DNA from: Undaria pinnatifida
Lineage: Eukaryota; Sar; Phaeophyceae; Laminariales; Alariaceae
Assembly: GCA_012845835.1 (NCBI GenBank)
Contig: JABAKD010000024.1
Span: 9,181,103-9,245,102 of the forward strand
Direction of reading: 5' to 3'
Length of the DNA: 64,000 bases
The position numbers and the translations under genes are program-made. Under the pieces are notes generated by a model, which ran no database searches, was not told where the DNA came from, and saw only the letters and a list, made by a program, of their open reading frames with translations. Positions 11,101 to 22,699 of the stretch are shown here, in pieces. Within the stretch, counting starts at the first letter, position 1. The number at the start of each line of letters is the position of its first letter.

Positions 11101-11266
11101 CCCTCTATAGTGCCGGTTGAGTACTGCCGGTTGCCCGCTATAGTGCCTGTGAAATCGCTCGACACACATGATGGGAGCAACGAGCAGTGGCGGCTTGCGG
11201 AGTAGTGCCGTGTTCCCGCTAGAGTGCCAGTATTTTCCGGCCGGCACAGACCGGCACGTTAGAGGG
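11101..11266. mobile_element. Small TIR element (TAGTGCCGGT family), copy 1
   Basis: The ends are CCCTCTATAGTGCCGGT and, on the other strand, CCCTCTAACGTGCCGGT (15 of 17 identical). The element is 166 bp with no coding capacity. Inside, GCTATAGTGCC-type motifs repeat. No target duplication is visible. Confidence 0.65.
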
Positions 11267-11534
11267 ACCAAGAATGTACTTGGAATTGGCGTGGAAACAT
11301 GTTTGCAATTCTTGAAGAGGTTGAGGGGTTTACCTTTAGCATCTTTAGAACGGCACCCACACTTGGGAGAGGGAACGTAGTTGGATTTTTGTGTGTTTTT
11401 TTTCTGTGGTGGTGAAGGGGTGAGGAAGTTTGCGTGCGCTTTTGGGAAACAACTCCTTGGATGTAGTGTAGGAACAAGCTTGCAGCTGGGTCAAGGTTTT
11501 GCGCATTCTGGACAGGTCAGGCCCCTATGCATGA

Positions 11535-12135
11535 TATTTGCTCTCCAGGGCAGATATGTCCCATGATCTATGTCATCCAGGGCAGAGATTTCCCATTTCT
11601 ATGTCAGCAGGGCAGATATATCCCATGATCTATGTCATTCAGGGCAGAGATATCCCGTCATCTATGCCGTTAGGGGCGAACATATCCCATGATTTGCGAC
11701 ATTCAGGGCAGATATATCATATCCCACGATCTGTCATTCATGGCAAACATATCCCTGGTCTATACTGGTACGTTTGATCTGCATGGCCTGTACATAGATC
11801 GTGTTGCGGGGAGGCAGCCGTAAAGGGCAGAGATATCCCATGATCTATGTCATTCAGGGCAGACATATCCCATGATGTTTGCCGTTCAGGGCAGAGATAT
11901 TCCATTACCCATGTCATTCAGGGCAAACACGTCCCTCGTCTATACTGGTATGATCTACATGGCCTGTATATAGATCATGTTGCCAGGAGGGAGCCGTATC
12001 AGGGCAGATATATCCCATGATCTGCGCCATTTAGGGCAGAGATATCCCATGATCTGTGTCATTCAGGGCAGACATACCCCATGATCTATGCCATTTAGGG
12101 CAGAGATATCCCATGGTCTGTGTCATTCAGGGCTG
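11535..12135 (+). repeat. Tandem array of about 32-bp units (GGGCAGATATATCCCATGAT)
   Basis: The unit GGGCAGATATATCCCATGAT plus CTATGTCATTCA repeats around 16 times, interrupted at about 11755-11825 and 11940-12000 by a GCATGGCCTGTACATAGATC segment. That segment reappears at 12140-12180 and 33040-33070. Confidence 0.88.
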
Positions 12136-12340
12136 ACATATCTGCATGGCCTGTACATAGATCATGTTGCCGGGAGGGAGCCCTACGATCTGCACGATCT
12201 AGCACACACTTCCTCGGTTGGATCTGTGCTACACAGATCCTGGACGGCATATTAAATCAACAAATATTGGATCGTGCTGTACAGATCCTGTACGACGTAT
12301 TTAACCGACAGATGTAATAATAGGATGTAGATGATCTAGA
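12130..12340 (+). repeat. Dispersed GATCTGTACTGCACAGATCC repeat
   Basis: It carries GTTGCCGGGAGGGAGCC, TTCCTCGGTTGGATCTGTGC and an ACAGATCCTG dyad, matching 33040-33140 and, in part, 56040-56070. It is not coding. Confidence 0.65.
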
Positions 12341-12588
12341 TTTAGATTATCTAGACCGTGATCTGTCCGATGTGCGAAGGGTTTGCTTTTTGTGGCAGTG
12401 TCGTTGTATGAGGTGGACCGAAGGAAACTGCCTACTATACGCGTGATATTCGGTGATATACAATCTGAAATATCGCCGCGGGGGGGGGGGGGGGGGGGGG
12501 ATTGCGCGCGCGCATTCTTGCGGGTGACCATTGTAAGCTCCTACGTAGCAGAAAACAGAGCAGAGAGCGATATCATACAGTGGTGGTC

Positions 12589-12750
12589 CCCTCTACAGTG
12601 CCGGTTTCCCGGAATAGTGCCTGTGAATTCGATTGGCACAGGTGGGAACAATCAGTAGTGGCATGCCGAGTAGTGCGGGTCGCTGCTATAGTGCCGGTGT
12701 ATCCGGTTGCCGATATAGGGCCGGTTGCCGCTATAGTGCACTATAGAGGG
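12589..12750. mobile_element. Small TIR element (TAGTGCCGGT family), copy 2
   Basis: It begins CCCTCTACAGTGCCGGT and ends CTATAGTGCACTATAGAGGG, 162 bp long. The inner part matches copy 1 (ATAGTGCCTGTGAA, then GCAGTGGC-like, then GAGTAGTGC). A run of 21 G (12480-12500) lies just upstream. Confidence 0.65.
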
Positions 12751-12919
12751 CATACTACCGTAACTTTGCAGGAGTTGTAAACAGTGGGCGCAGCGGCGAC
12801 AAAAGGGGATATATCTGACACAGTGCGGGGCTCCCACTATTAGTCCCGGTATGCGTCAGCCCAATATACCGGCACTGTTGGGAGCAGGGTTACTGCAGAA
12901 ACTTCCAGTCGTGCAAAGT

Positions 12920-13170
12920 GGTTTCACCGGCACTACAGAGATCAGTGGCACTATTCAACCGGTACCATAGAGAGCAGTGGCACTATTCAACCGGCACCAT
13001 CAAGAGCAGCGGCACTATTCAACCGGCACTATGTAGAGCAGTGGCATTACTCAACCGGCACTGTAGGGAGCATTGGCACTACGCAACCGGCACGATAGAG
13101 GGAAGTGGCACTTATTCAAACGGCACGATAGAGAGCAGTGGCGCTATTCAAACGGTACTAATGGGAGCGC
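12920..13170 (+). repeat. Tandem array of about 30-bp units
   Basis: GAGCAGTGGCACTATTCAAC followed by CGGCACCATA repeats about eight times. The GGCAC...TATAG content links it to the adjacent TIR element, from which it may have expanded. Confidence 0.85.
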
Positions 13171-13329
13171 CCCACCGTGTTTCACATGGCAAGAAGACTT
13201 GTAGGGGACGAGATCCCAGCGTTCAAGATGCCGGCCAAAATACCGGTGGGACCTTGCTTGTCTTGATGAGCGTGGTGTACCAGTCACGTCTTGCTGCTGA
13301 ATGATACAGGACACCGAATAAGGAACAAG

Positions 13330-13510
13330 GCTATAAGATACAGGGTACTAACAAACAGAGAAATAAGAAACTGAGTAGTCCGTAAGGCATGCCGATATGT
13401 ACAAGAATATAAGAAATCCGGGACCCGTCATGCGGAAGTTGGTTTAGAACGCACCCGCTCCGAACTAAGAAACCCAGCCTGGATTCGCGTTTTCTTATTC
13501 TAACGAGGGG
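13330..13510 (-). repeat. Dispersed CCCAGCCTGG family copy
   Basis: It holds AAGAAACCCAGCCTGGATTC, GGGACCCGT and paired AATAAGAAA ends. Related copies: 42815-42860, 43100-43225, 50315-50440, 50870-51000 and 53005-53145. The paired AAGAAA...TTTCTT ends suggest a small non-autonomous element. Confidence 0.55.
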
Positions 13511-13655
13511 TCCTGTAATGTATAAGCCGCCATGCCGATGGACCCAATCGAGCCGGTGGCGTAGCAAGCAGTGCTTGGCCGCGAAACATTGCACTTGGCA
13601 CGTAGGGATAGATCACGATCAGGTCATCTAGATGCTAAATCTATCGTTGTAAAGT

Positions 13656-13829
13656 CAAGGGCTTTCTCGGGTCATGACCCGACCCGCGGATCATGCAAGG
13701 AGTTTTTGTTCCAAAACCTCGCGGGTCGAGTGGGGTCGGTTCAGGTGTTGAAAATATGACGGGTCGGGTCGGGTCGGGTGGGGTCAGGAGGTTTTCATAT
13801 CTCGCGGGTCGGAACGGGTTTGTACCCTG
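13656..13829. mobile_element. GGGTCG-rich TIR element, copy 1
   Basis: It is filled with GGGTCGGGTCGGGTCGGGT and CTCGCGGGTC blocks, and starts AAGGGCTTTCTCGGGTC beside a GGGTCATGACCC dyad. The family's conserved end is CAGGGCTTTTCACGGG, seen best in copy 2. Confidence 0.6.
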
Positions 13830-13914
13830 CCTCGACCAGGCCCATGAAAAAGCAGCCTTGGTTGTGATATATTTTGCAGGACCTGCGTAGTACAGGTCCA
13901 AATCAAGGGACATG

Positions 13915-14310
13915 TGCTATAGATCACCCGGCTCCACAACCAGCAGCGTGATCTACGGCGTAGAGATCATAAGGACCAGGGATATACTAGTATCTGCCCC
14001 GAAAGACAGCTCATGATTTGTCGGATGTATGAGAGACGTTTGCAGCGGCTCCCCGATAGTCCCACCGTGGGCGCGGATCAAAATGAGACGATAGCTGTCG
14101 TCGCCTGGTTTCTTTGTGACGACACGTCGCGTGCTAGATCATGAAGAACGTACCGTTCCACACCAGCAACATGATCTAGGGCATGCAGATCATAAGTAGG
14201 GATCTGTTCTATGTAAAATACTGTAGTGGGTATGATAGGCCCATTGTGGGTGCGGATCAATAATAGTAATTGTCGGGTTTCTTGATGACACGGCGTGCGT
14301 ATGTTGCGGA
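13915..14310 (+). repeat. Diverged tandem duplication of about 200 bp
   Basis: AGATCACCCGGCTCCACAAC with CGTGATCTACGGCGTAGAGA matches AGATCATGAAG...CCAGCAACATGATCTAGGGC. GTGGGCGCGGATCAAAATGA matches GTGGGTGCGGATCAATAATA downstream. Together these make two tandem units. Confidence 0.65.
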
Positions 14311-17300
14311 TAGATGGGAACGTAATTTTGCTTGCGCGTGGAAACCCGCTTAAAGCAAGTGAATCCGATCCGGCGCAACACATATGCGGCCCGTGGGCGG
14401 AAGACATCCAAAGGGAGGATCTTATCAATATTGATACGTTTGGATATGTTAGTAGATCGAGAGGGCTGAGGGGGGAGAGCTTATTCTGTGACCGCCAGCC
14501 AGAGCTGAAGGGTTGTAGGGATAACTCCGAAAAGCTACTCGTATTGTCGCTGCCGGTGATACCATTCTAGAGCTACGGCTGATAGCTGATGTCATTATTG
14601 TTAGCAAATCATCCATTCTTGGAGCGATTTTTCTCTAGTCTAGTGCAATAACGGCGACACAGTGTGCAGGGCACGGTAGGTATATTATTGCCAGGTATTA
14701 ATAGCGCGAGAGTTGGTAAAACAACATGCGTCAAGTATCGGTGCTGGTACCAGGTAGTGCCTGGTAATTGTCATCGGGTGATATTAGACGTGAAGCTTTG
14801 CTGGTGAACGAAACGATGAATGACTTCGTCTGAAAGGAACGGATGCTGGTTTTTACGTACATGGTACGTAGTAATCTATACCCTACCTAGTTGAATGGCG
14901 TAAAAAATGCCAGGGATAGACACGTCGACGCTTGTTCTCTACGGTCGATCCAAAAGACTCCCGATTTAACCGCGTGGCAGGCATCCGAAGGACGAGAGAC
15001 GACGAGCGAGAGTCAGTCGTGGTTGGAGTGAGTTACGGGCACCACTTTATGTTGGAAGTCAAACGAAAAAAAGTAAAACGTACCCGTACTCGTACTCCCA
15101 CATGGGTCCAGGTATTTTCTTGTTGGATAGTGGAACGGCATCTACGCTACATATATCAACGGGATGCGAAGGGAACACGGGCCATGAAATATAGTTTGGT
15201 GCGAATGACGCACAACGGCGCTACAATATCATAATGTTAATAGGCTCGCAACGACAGCAACAAGCAGCAGTCGTTTGGTCACGTTTGAGGAACGCGAGCG
15301 ACTTGCAAGCTCCTCCTGTGCTTGGCCGTACGTACCAGTTCTTGTCGAGAAACCGCGTGAAGAACAGCCATCTGTCAGACGGGATCCAGTGACCGCGAGT
15401 CGTGGCGAGCGTGAACCACGAGCGCAGAGGCGTGGGGTTAATGAAAGTTGAAGCTGAGAACGTGGTAAGTCGTTTGGAATCGCACAAATAACAACGCAGA
15501 AGTATCGTGCAGATTGCAAAGGTGATTATCGACCACGCGAGCGGTCGAACTCAACGCTGACGTATTTGAAGTATTTTATAACGAAAAAAAGCGAGAGTCA
15601 TGCTTGGTGGAAAAATGATTGAAAGAAAGGGGGACAGACGGGTATATAAAGCTGGATTTCCCTCGCAGAGATCCCAGCAGACACTGGGGATTTGGGCGAT
15701 GCGATTGATCTTCGGTAGCCAAGGCGTCCGACACGTAGTCAGCGCCTCTCCGCCCAACTGCAAGTGTTTGTTTGCTTTGACCAGCCATTCCTTGTTTCTC
15801 ACGTCATCACTTTGGAACACACCAAAGCGTAAAAAAACTTTTGAAATTGCGAATGCACCAAACTATTAATAATTGACGGCGGCGACTGCGTGACAACTTT
15901 ATTTATCTGTCACTTCGGAAATATTAGCCCCGTTCCCCAAAGTGGTGTCCTGCCGAAAAGCATGATGAGCTGAGCTACATTTTCGCCGCCGCTTGTGTCG
16001 AGTGCATCAAAACTTACAAGTGCCTTTTTTTCGCGCCATAGTAACGCCTGGGATGCGGGGAACGTAGTCCAGGTTGGCGCCAACACTCTGTGGAGTCGTG
16101 TAGTTAGTCCAGAGGAGTAGGCTTCACACCATCAACAGCTGTTGATAACGGGTTTGGCAAGGTTCACGACGCACGCCGTGGTAACGGAGAAAGCGTGGAT
16201 TGAGGGTGGGCTACGCGAAGTCAACCACGACAATAAATTCCCTCGTCTACCCGGGACCAATTAACGTGATGACAAGTAAGAGGAAGCATAGATAGGGAGA
16301 CAATATTGGCATCTGGGTGGAAACGCTGGAGAATGTCCTACGGAAGCACCCGAGTGACTTTCCTCTCCGAACCGCCCCTCGGGATTCAGTTGTGCCGTAA
16401 CTTTCACATAAACTGTAGGGCAGCACCAACGAACGGCATTCGTACTGAAGGTTGGATGGAGGCATGGATTTTTCAGACCTAGACAAAGTGATACGAGTAC
16501 GGTAAAAACAATTTGATTACTCGTGGATGATGCTAAAAAGCAGCTTTCTCAATGATGCTAAAAAGCAGCTTTCTCCTCGAAGTACTGTAGCAACTGGGTG
16601 CGCAGTCTTCCGACGTACGCGTGGTTTTCCGATGCACCGACGGTGCGGCAGCGGGGAGTCAAGGAAGAACGGAGGACCAGTTCGAGGGAAGACGCATGCT
16701 GTGGCCGGGCCGTGACAGGGGTGCCCGTGTTTTTTATCGAAGATAGCCGTGTCTACTGCTCTGCAACACCAAGCGTTCGCAGCCAACCCAATGCCGTGCA
16801 TTATCCCTGCTGCTGCCGCCATGCCATCACCCCGTAATGTATACACGGATCAGCATTGGCGCACACTTTGTTTTGCTCGGCAGATCACTCAAACCAAGCC
16901 AACTACTTTAAGGGGGCCCTTTCCCAGAACACGATTTTTCCTTCGCCTTTCATGATGTTACCGGCGTGCGCGTGAAACCCGTCGAATTAGCGCAAACGTT
17001 GCCATTACCCCTTTTGTGGTTTGGGAGCGAAAAACAAGTCGACTAGAACTGGCGATTACACCACCAGCCACATCAAGCGACAAAGGGCTGCCAGGCTAGG
17101 GGGTGGCGTTTTTTTATGTCAAACTCCAGTCGAAGAAGTTGCACCCCAGTAAAGCCTTGAAGTGTGCTCGCAAATTAACGTGTCGAACAAAACGCGGGAG
17201 TACTGTGAAGTTGGGCAAAGAACGAGATCGCAACCTGCTCGCGAGAAACCCGAATATATATTTTTTGCATCAGCTACTTGCATCCCGGGTGGGAAAGTGT

Positions 17301-18060
17301 TGTAAGAAGCAGTGAAGCACGATATCCTTCAACCAACGAACCACACTTGCGCCCTGTTGTGATTACCCTCCACAAAACGGTTGCGGAAGGCAGAATTACT
17401 GCGATAGTTGATGAGATATTCATACAAATACTTGGCGCACGATAGCTCCCTCGCCAATTGGATTGCACAGCTATCACACCAACAATTTTTACTACTACAT
17501 AACGCCTCATTCCCGGCCTCGAGAATGTCTGGCACCATCTCATCTCGCTGATTGGTCAGGAGATTTCCTGGAACATTCCTTCTGGGGCATTCTGCCAACC
17601 TCTCTGGCGGTCAATCGCACAGACACCCATGTTTCGAAATAAACGGTATTCAAAGAAACATTTAAGTCCAACATTCTGCTCCAATTCGATGGGCATCAAA
17701 TTCGACTGGCGCAAGGTGCGGTCCAAATCCATCCCCCATTTTTCGCGAAAATAATCTCCGTCCTGTAGTCCATTCGGGCAAGAGCACAATATGCCTCTAT
17801 GTATGGCAGTGCGCAACGATCACGTACAATTCATACTTAATTCTTCAACATTAGAGTATCAATGACAAACCCTGATGGGGGGGCAATCGTTCGTCAGGGT
17901 GCTGCACGATTCCACCTGCCTCCGCTTGTTTGGCCCTTTGCCAACTCCTAAAAGGAGCTTACTTGGAGCAAAATTCAAGATATACGCTTCAGGTTTTACT
18001 ACCAACATAACAAGTTTTCTGCCAACTCACAATCACCCGGTAACACGCTATCCATTCAAA
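14310..18060. other. Intergenic stretch without a supported gene
   Basis: Apart from a 25-bp tandem duplication at 16525-16577 (ATGATGCTAAAAAGCAGCTT repeated) and one TACCAGGTA (14748), I recognise nothing. On the minus strand two frames cover 17329-17816 and could be joined by one frameshift near 17580, but their start is not an ATG and no family is recognised, so I leave them uncalled. Confidence 0.4.
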
Positions 18061-18064
18061 ATTG

Positions 18065-18210
18065 CAGGGCCTTTCAACGGTCAGAAGGTTCCCAAATATC
18101 TCGCGGGTCGAGTCGGGTCGGGTCAGGAGATGGTTCGGACTGCATCACGGGTCGGGTCACCCTGAACACACCCAACCCGCAAAAAGTGACCCGACTCGTG
18201 AAAAGCCCTG
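18065..18210. mobile_element. GGGTCG-rich TIR element, copy 2 (best ends)
   Basis: It begins CAGGGCCTTTCAACGG and ends CTCGTGAAAAGCCCTG, a terminal inverted repeat of about 15 bp. The interior is GGGTCGAGTCGGGTCGGGTC and GTGACCCGACTC. At 146 bp it is non-coding. Confidence 0.65.
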
Positions 18211-18759
18211 GAATGTTTCACCTCCGCATGAACACACAAGTCAAACACGCCCCGCACCAACACCACCAACCGAGAACATCGAACGCCACGCATAACCCAC
18301 GACATACGACGCTTCACGGTGTTTGCAAGTCTGCATCCGACACGCTCTTGACGGCGTGTGAGATTTTCCGACCAACACTTTACGGTGCATGTCGAGCGCT
18401 CCCCCCCTCCCCCCCCCCCCCCCGCCTGCTCGAGCGACGCCCCTTTGTCGCAGCGAATTTTTCCCTCGGACGGATCAGCCTACGCAACAACCGCAACATC
18501 GAACCACCCTATGTGCCCGACAATCACGACCGCCATACTATACCGTACATTAATGTGTATTACTACAACACCGGTCCACGCGGCGCGCTTGGAAACGATG
18601 AAGGAAAAATTGATTTGGCAGGTTGAACGGCAGCCTCGAAATGGGTGTGAGGTGAACGGTTGCCTTCAGCTGCTCTGAATAATCTCGTGCATGCCGAAAA
18701 GGCGATGCGATTTACTGCGCAAGAATAAGAATAAGAGGCATCGGCGGGGGTAGGGTGGA

Positions 18760-18995
18760 GGACATGCTTAAGACAAGGATACAACACATACACGCGCTTG
18801 AGATGGGGATAACATACATGCACAAGCTGAGATAGAGACAACATACATGCACAAGCTGAGATAGAGACAACATGCATGCACAAGCTGAGAGAGGGACAAC
18901 ACGCATGGACACGCCGAGACAGGGGCAACATACATGGACACGCTGAAGTAAGGGTATACAGCATCTGTGGACACGCTGAAACAGGGCTAGCCACA
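18760..18995 (+). repeat. Tandem array of 27-29-bp units
   Basis: CAAGCTGAGATAGAGACAAC with ATACATGCA repeats about eight times, the later units reading GGACACGCTGA. The cysteine-rich minus-strand frames are artefacts of the repeat. Confidence 0.85.
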
Positions 18996-21330
18996 CGCAC
19001 GGCGCTGGAATAGAGTCAACACCCATCGATCACAGGTGCATGCTAAGATGGCGAGTGCACCTGTTTTTTCTGAGCCACCTACTCCTGGCTTGGGCGCTAT
19101 ACCTCGCCAAAGAATTTACGCTGACAACCATTGCACGAACCACCCGATGGGCACATCCATCACCCCCTAATTGCTATCTAACGAAGAATGTAGCTAAACA
19201 CAAAATGAAAAGGCCGGCAAGTGCCAGGATCGACATCATTGGAGGGGTGCAGTCAAATCCAGTCCGTGTTGTACAGAAGGAAAAAAAATGGTGACATGGT
19301 GCCACCGTAGAGGTGTTCCATTATTTTTCTGGGGCTCCTTCTTTTTTCTCTTGAGGAGCTCTTACGCCTCAACCCAAAAAACGGACTTTTTTGTTACAGC
19401 GGTGTACCCAATTTATGACCACCCCGTGATAAGCCAACTTAGGTGGTCTTATCTCTACCACGGTCTTATGTTTCACCTCCGCAAGAAGATAAGCAAGACA
19501 TGATCCCACACTAAGGATAACCCTACTCTAACCGTAACCCTAACCCAAGTAAAACGAAATCCCTCCGGGCTCGATTGCAGCAATGAGATATACATCGAAC
19601 AAAGTGTTAGCGTGAACAAGCGGGTCTTCTCACATACTGTAGATGTTCCCAACACAAGCCTGAAAAGCAAATGCAGCGCAGCAACGTACACAGTATCGAA
19701 AAATCTATCCACTATGTACGCCTGGTCAATACATCTACTATGATCTTATGGGTGGTCTTAAAATGGGTACACCACTGTAACCTGAAAGTGCAACCGTTGC
19801 GATGAGGCCTAGGTGTAACAAAAAAGTAATGTTCCAAAAACAAGAATGATGGCATTCCGACCGTTTTAGGTAAAGGAGCTCCGTCTTTCGGGATGAAAAA
19901 GTTGCCCAAAAGTGGTATGCCTTACGGCCTCAATCGTGCAGGGCGCCTGAAAAAAACAAACGAAAGCGCATGGAGCTTTAGCTTATGGTACCCGGATCTC
20001 CTAGAGGACGAACGAATTGATGTCAAATTAAAAAAATAACAGGACAATAAAAAAACTGCTACCTTCATCGTAGCAGGCTTCGCTATATATGTATATACAT
20101 CTATATATGTATGTCTGAAGCCGAGCCAAGTATCGTTTGCGACTCGTCGTCAAGCGAAACTCTTGAGTAACCGTTTGGTCGCGACACACGGAACGGCTGC
20201 CGCTGCCGCCCTATTGCCGCCTGCTATAGTACAGGACGTCTAGCGACACACAGCAATACTGGCCTTGACAATCATATACTAGATTCGAGTCATCCCACGG
20301 TAGGGGTTGCAGGTTTTGCGCCAAAACGCCCCTGGGCGATTGAGTTCCTCATGTGAGGAACTGCCGGCCAATGAAGTAATTTTCACGAGTACATTTTATT
20401 TTTGGCCTGAGGCATGGAAGCTTGGTCGGGTTGTGCGAACGAATGCCTTCGAAGTCATTTCTCGGGTGAGATATTGAGTTCCTCAGGTGAGGACCTCAGG
20501 GACTTTCGGCTGCAACCCTACCGTGGGATGGCTCATTCGGTTCATGACGCAACATGCCAAGCTCAGCAAACTTGGCGCGGAAGCTCACATCACCAACACC
20601 ACCACCCTCGCACCCTCTCAATGCGTAACCGCCTACCGCCAGAACACTGCGAAGCGCAACATAGCACCATTATCGTCGCATCTCCGTATATATACGGTCC
20701 ATGGCACCCCAAAGCCCAACGACGTATATACGGATGTTCACCTAGACCTGGGACGGGTTTCTTGTCTAGGAGAGGTTGCGTTCTACGCTAATTTCAGTAC
20801 AACGGCTTCCACATTTTGTTATATTGCTGTGAGTATCAGTTCACCTTTCTTGTTAGCCTGCGTCCTATTAAGTGGCCTGTGCCGTATACGGGGAGCGCTT
20901 TAAGTAGCATGCATAAAACACCAGCTACCCATACCCACGATGAACTGAACACCCGAAAATGTGCCCTACCGTGTACGTAATGTTTTGGGTTTTCCCCCAA
21001 TTAATCGCCGGTAGACGATGAAAGCATGAGAGCGTTGAGTTAGAAAAACCAGAAGAGAACCAACGAGCATCGGCAGTGCCGAACCCTATGCGCGACGAAA
21101 ATAAGGGAAAGAACGGAGGGGAACAAGGGAAGACACCCACCACCACGGTTTGTCCAGGAGGCCACTGAGGGTAAAACCTAGCATTGATACATGTGTACGC
21201 TTAATTCGAAGACGAGCATAAATAGCATACGTACTGTCTGCTGCCAGCCACACACGGAATGTTCTATGAATATTCGGCCACGAGTTGACCTGGAAAGAAA
21301 AAAAAATGACGAGAAGAAAAAAATGAAAAC
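18996..21330. other. Intergenic stretch with small repeats only
   Basis: Contents: a telomere-like patch CCCTACTCTAACCGTAACCC at 19520-19550; the string CATCCCACGGTAGGGGTTGC (20292), which is part of the array A unit, next to a GAGTTCCTC/GAGGAACT dyad; and short TATATGTATATACAT runs at 20083-20110. An open frame at 20487-20903 (plus) has no start or family support. Confidence 0.4.
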
Positions 21331-21339
21331 AAAACTCAC

Positions 21340-22292
21340 CAGTAGCGCACGATACCGTTGACTCCGAAAATTGCCGTTCTCGAGCAATCATTGTATTCGC
21401 ATTGCGCCTTGCCACCAGCCTCATCTCCCCCATCCCGTACCCCGTGCCCACCCCCCCCTTCTCCCACCCGCGCTTTTTTACTGCCAGTACTCTTGTTGTC
21501 GTCAGCTGTCCATATGGCAAGCTCCTCGCTGTTGTCTTCCACGTTAGTGTCGAACCTGCGCCGTTTCGAACCCGTCGACATTACACGCCCATCAGGTGAG
21601 GTGTCCTTCCGCAAGCTGCTCCCGCTTTCTGCCACGGTCCACGTTCGCTGCATCGAAAACTCGCTTTCGCTCTTTGGGGAGAGTTTCACCACCTCGCCTT
21701 CTCGCCTGCCGGCCGAGGTTTCGGCACCAGCTGTGGGCTGTTCCTTCCCGCCACCTGGCAAGGTCTCACCCGTCGTCAGCTCCCGCCCGTTGTTCCTAGC
21801 CCGCAGACCCCACCCCACCCCGTGACTCTCACTGATGGCCGCTTTCTCATCGCTGCCTTTAGCGCGTTGCTCAACCTCGCCACTGCTACCTTTAGATTCT
21901 TCCTCAACTGTCTCAATCACTTCCCCCGCTTTTAGCCCCGCCGCCCTAAAATGCCTCCGCTGCTCCCGTAACTCCTTCTTAAGCCGAGCGTCTGCCTCCT
22001 TGATGTCCTTCGTCATCCACTGCGCACCTTTTTGGTTTTCGAGTGCCCCCGAAGCTTCCAGCAGCCTGCGGGACGGCGCTCGAGGCCTTCGGCCGGAGCC
22101 ACTCGCTTCTGCTGCCGCACGCGCGGATTGCCTCGCTTCCTGGAGCAATCTGATCTCAACAGAAGGAGCCATTCCTGACGTGTCTACCACGCGCGGGCCT
22201 CGTGGGCTGTGCGTGGTAGAGGCGGCCCCGGAGTCATAGTCCAATTCGAAGGACGCCGCTGGTGTTGATGAAGGGGGGCGGGGCGGATGCAT
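21340..22292 (-). CDS. Paralogue 2: charged core plus half EsV-1-7 domain
   Basis: Read on the minus strand from the ATG at 22292, 317 codons run to a splice donor. Residues 42-127 are the family core: APSVEIRLLQEA, then RRPRAPSRRLLEA, GAQWMTKDIKEA, a charged helix and AAGLKAGEVIE. Residues 128-290 are a polar Gly/Ser/Glu linker with two basic patches (GSKRRRF, GSKKARV) that could be nuclear signals. Cys298-X4-Cys303 followed by TAIFGV is the first half of an EsV-1-7 module. The exon ends TACTG|GTGAGT in phase 2, the same codon as paralogue 1. A pyrimidine-rich acceptor CTTTCCAG at about 21291 would give a short tail without the expected C-X2-H, so the 3' end is unsettled. The open frame extends upstream of the ATG without obvious conservation. 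Confidence 0.72.
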
Positions 22293-22514
22293 GGCGACGG
22301 TAGCTTTATTTTTTCTGTTAAAAACAGCACGCGAGCAGGGTTTACCGTGTACCTGGTACTCGGTAAATCGCAAGATAACACACCCCTTTCGAAAGATTTT
22401 TGAGAGAAGGTTTTTCTCCGAAGCGAGGGAGGCACCCACAACGAAAAACGGTTGTTTCGGACACATGTTACCAATTACTAATAGCACGGTAAAAGTGTGC
22501 ACCGTTTCGTTTTT

Positions 22515-22690
22515 CAGGGTTATGCTTCGTCGTCCCGAGCCACGGGGTCTGAAAACCTTCTGACTCGACCCGACCCGGCCCGTGGCACATCAAACAAATC
22601 CCTCCTCACCCGACCCCACACGACCCGCAAGGTTTTGAAAACCTCCTGGCATATAATCGAAGGGTCGGGTCATGACGGTGAAAAGCCCTG
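22515..22690. mobile_element. GGGTCG-rich TIR element, copy 3
   Basis: It runs from CAGGG at 22515 to GTGAAAAGCCCTG at 22690, with ACTCGACCCGACCCGGCCCG and GGGTCGGGTCATGAC inside. It lies just upstream of paralogue 2 (which reads the other way) and could affect its expression, but that is inference. Confidence 0.6.
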
Positions 22691-22699
22691 AAGTTTTTT

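Noticed and set aside
17320-17816. Two minus-strand frames that one frameshift could join into about 165 residues
   Set aside because: The first frame has no ATG, no family is recognised, and the overlap of two 85-codon frames is expected by chance at this composition.
19515-19555. Telomere repeats marking a chromosome end
   Set aside because: Only a few degenerate CCCTAA-like units inside ordinary sequence, so at most an interstitial remnant.
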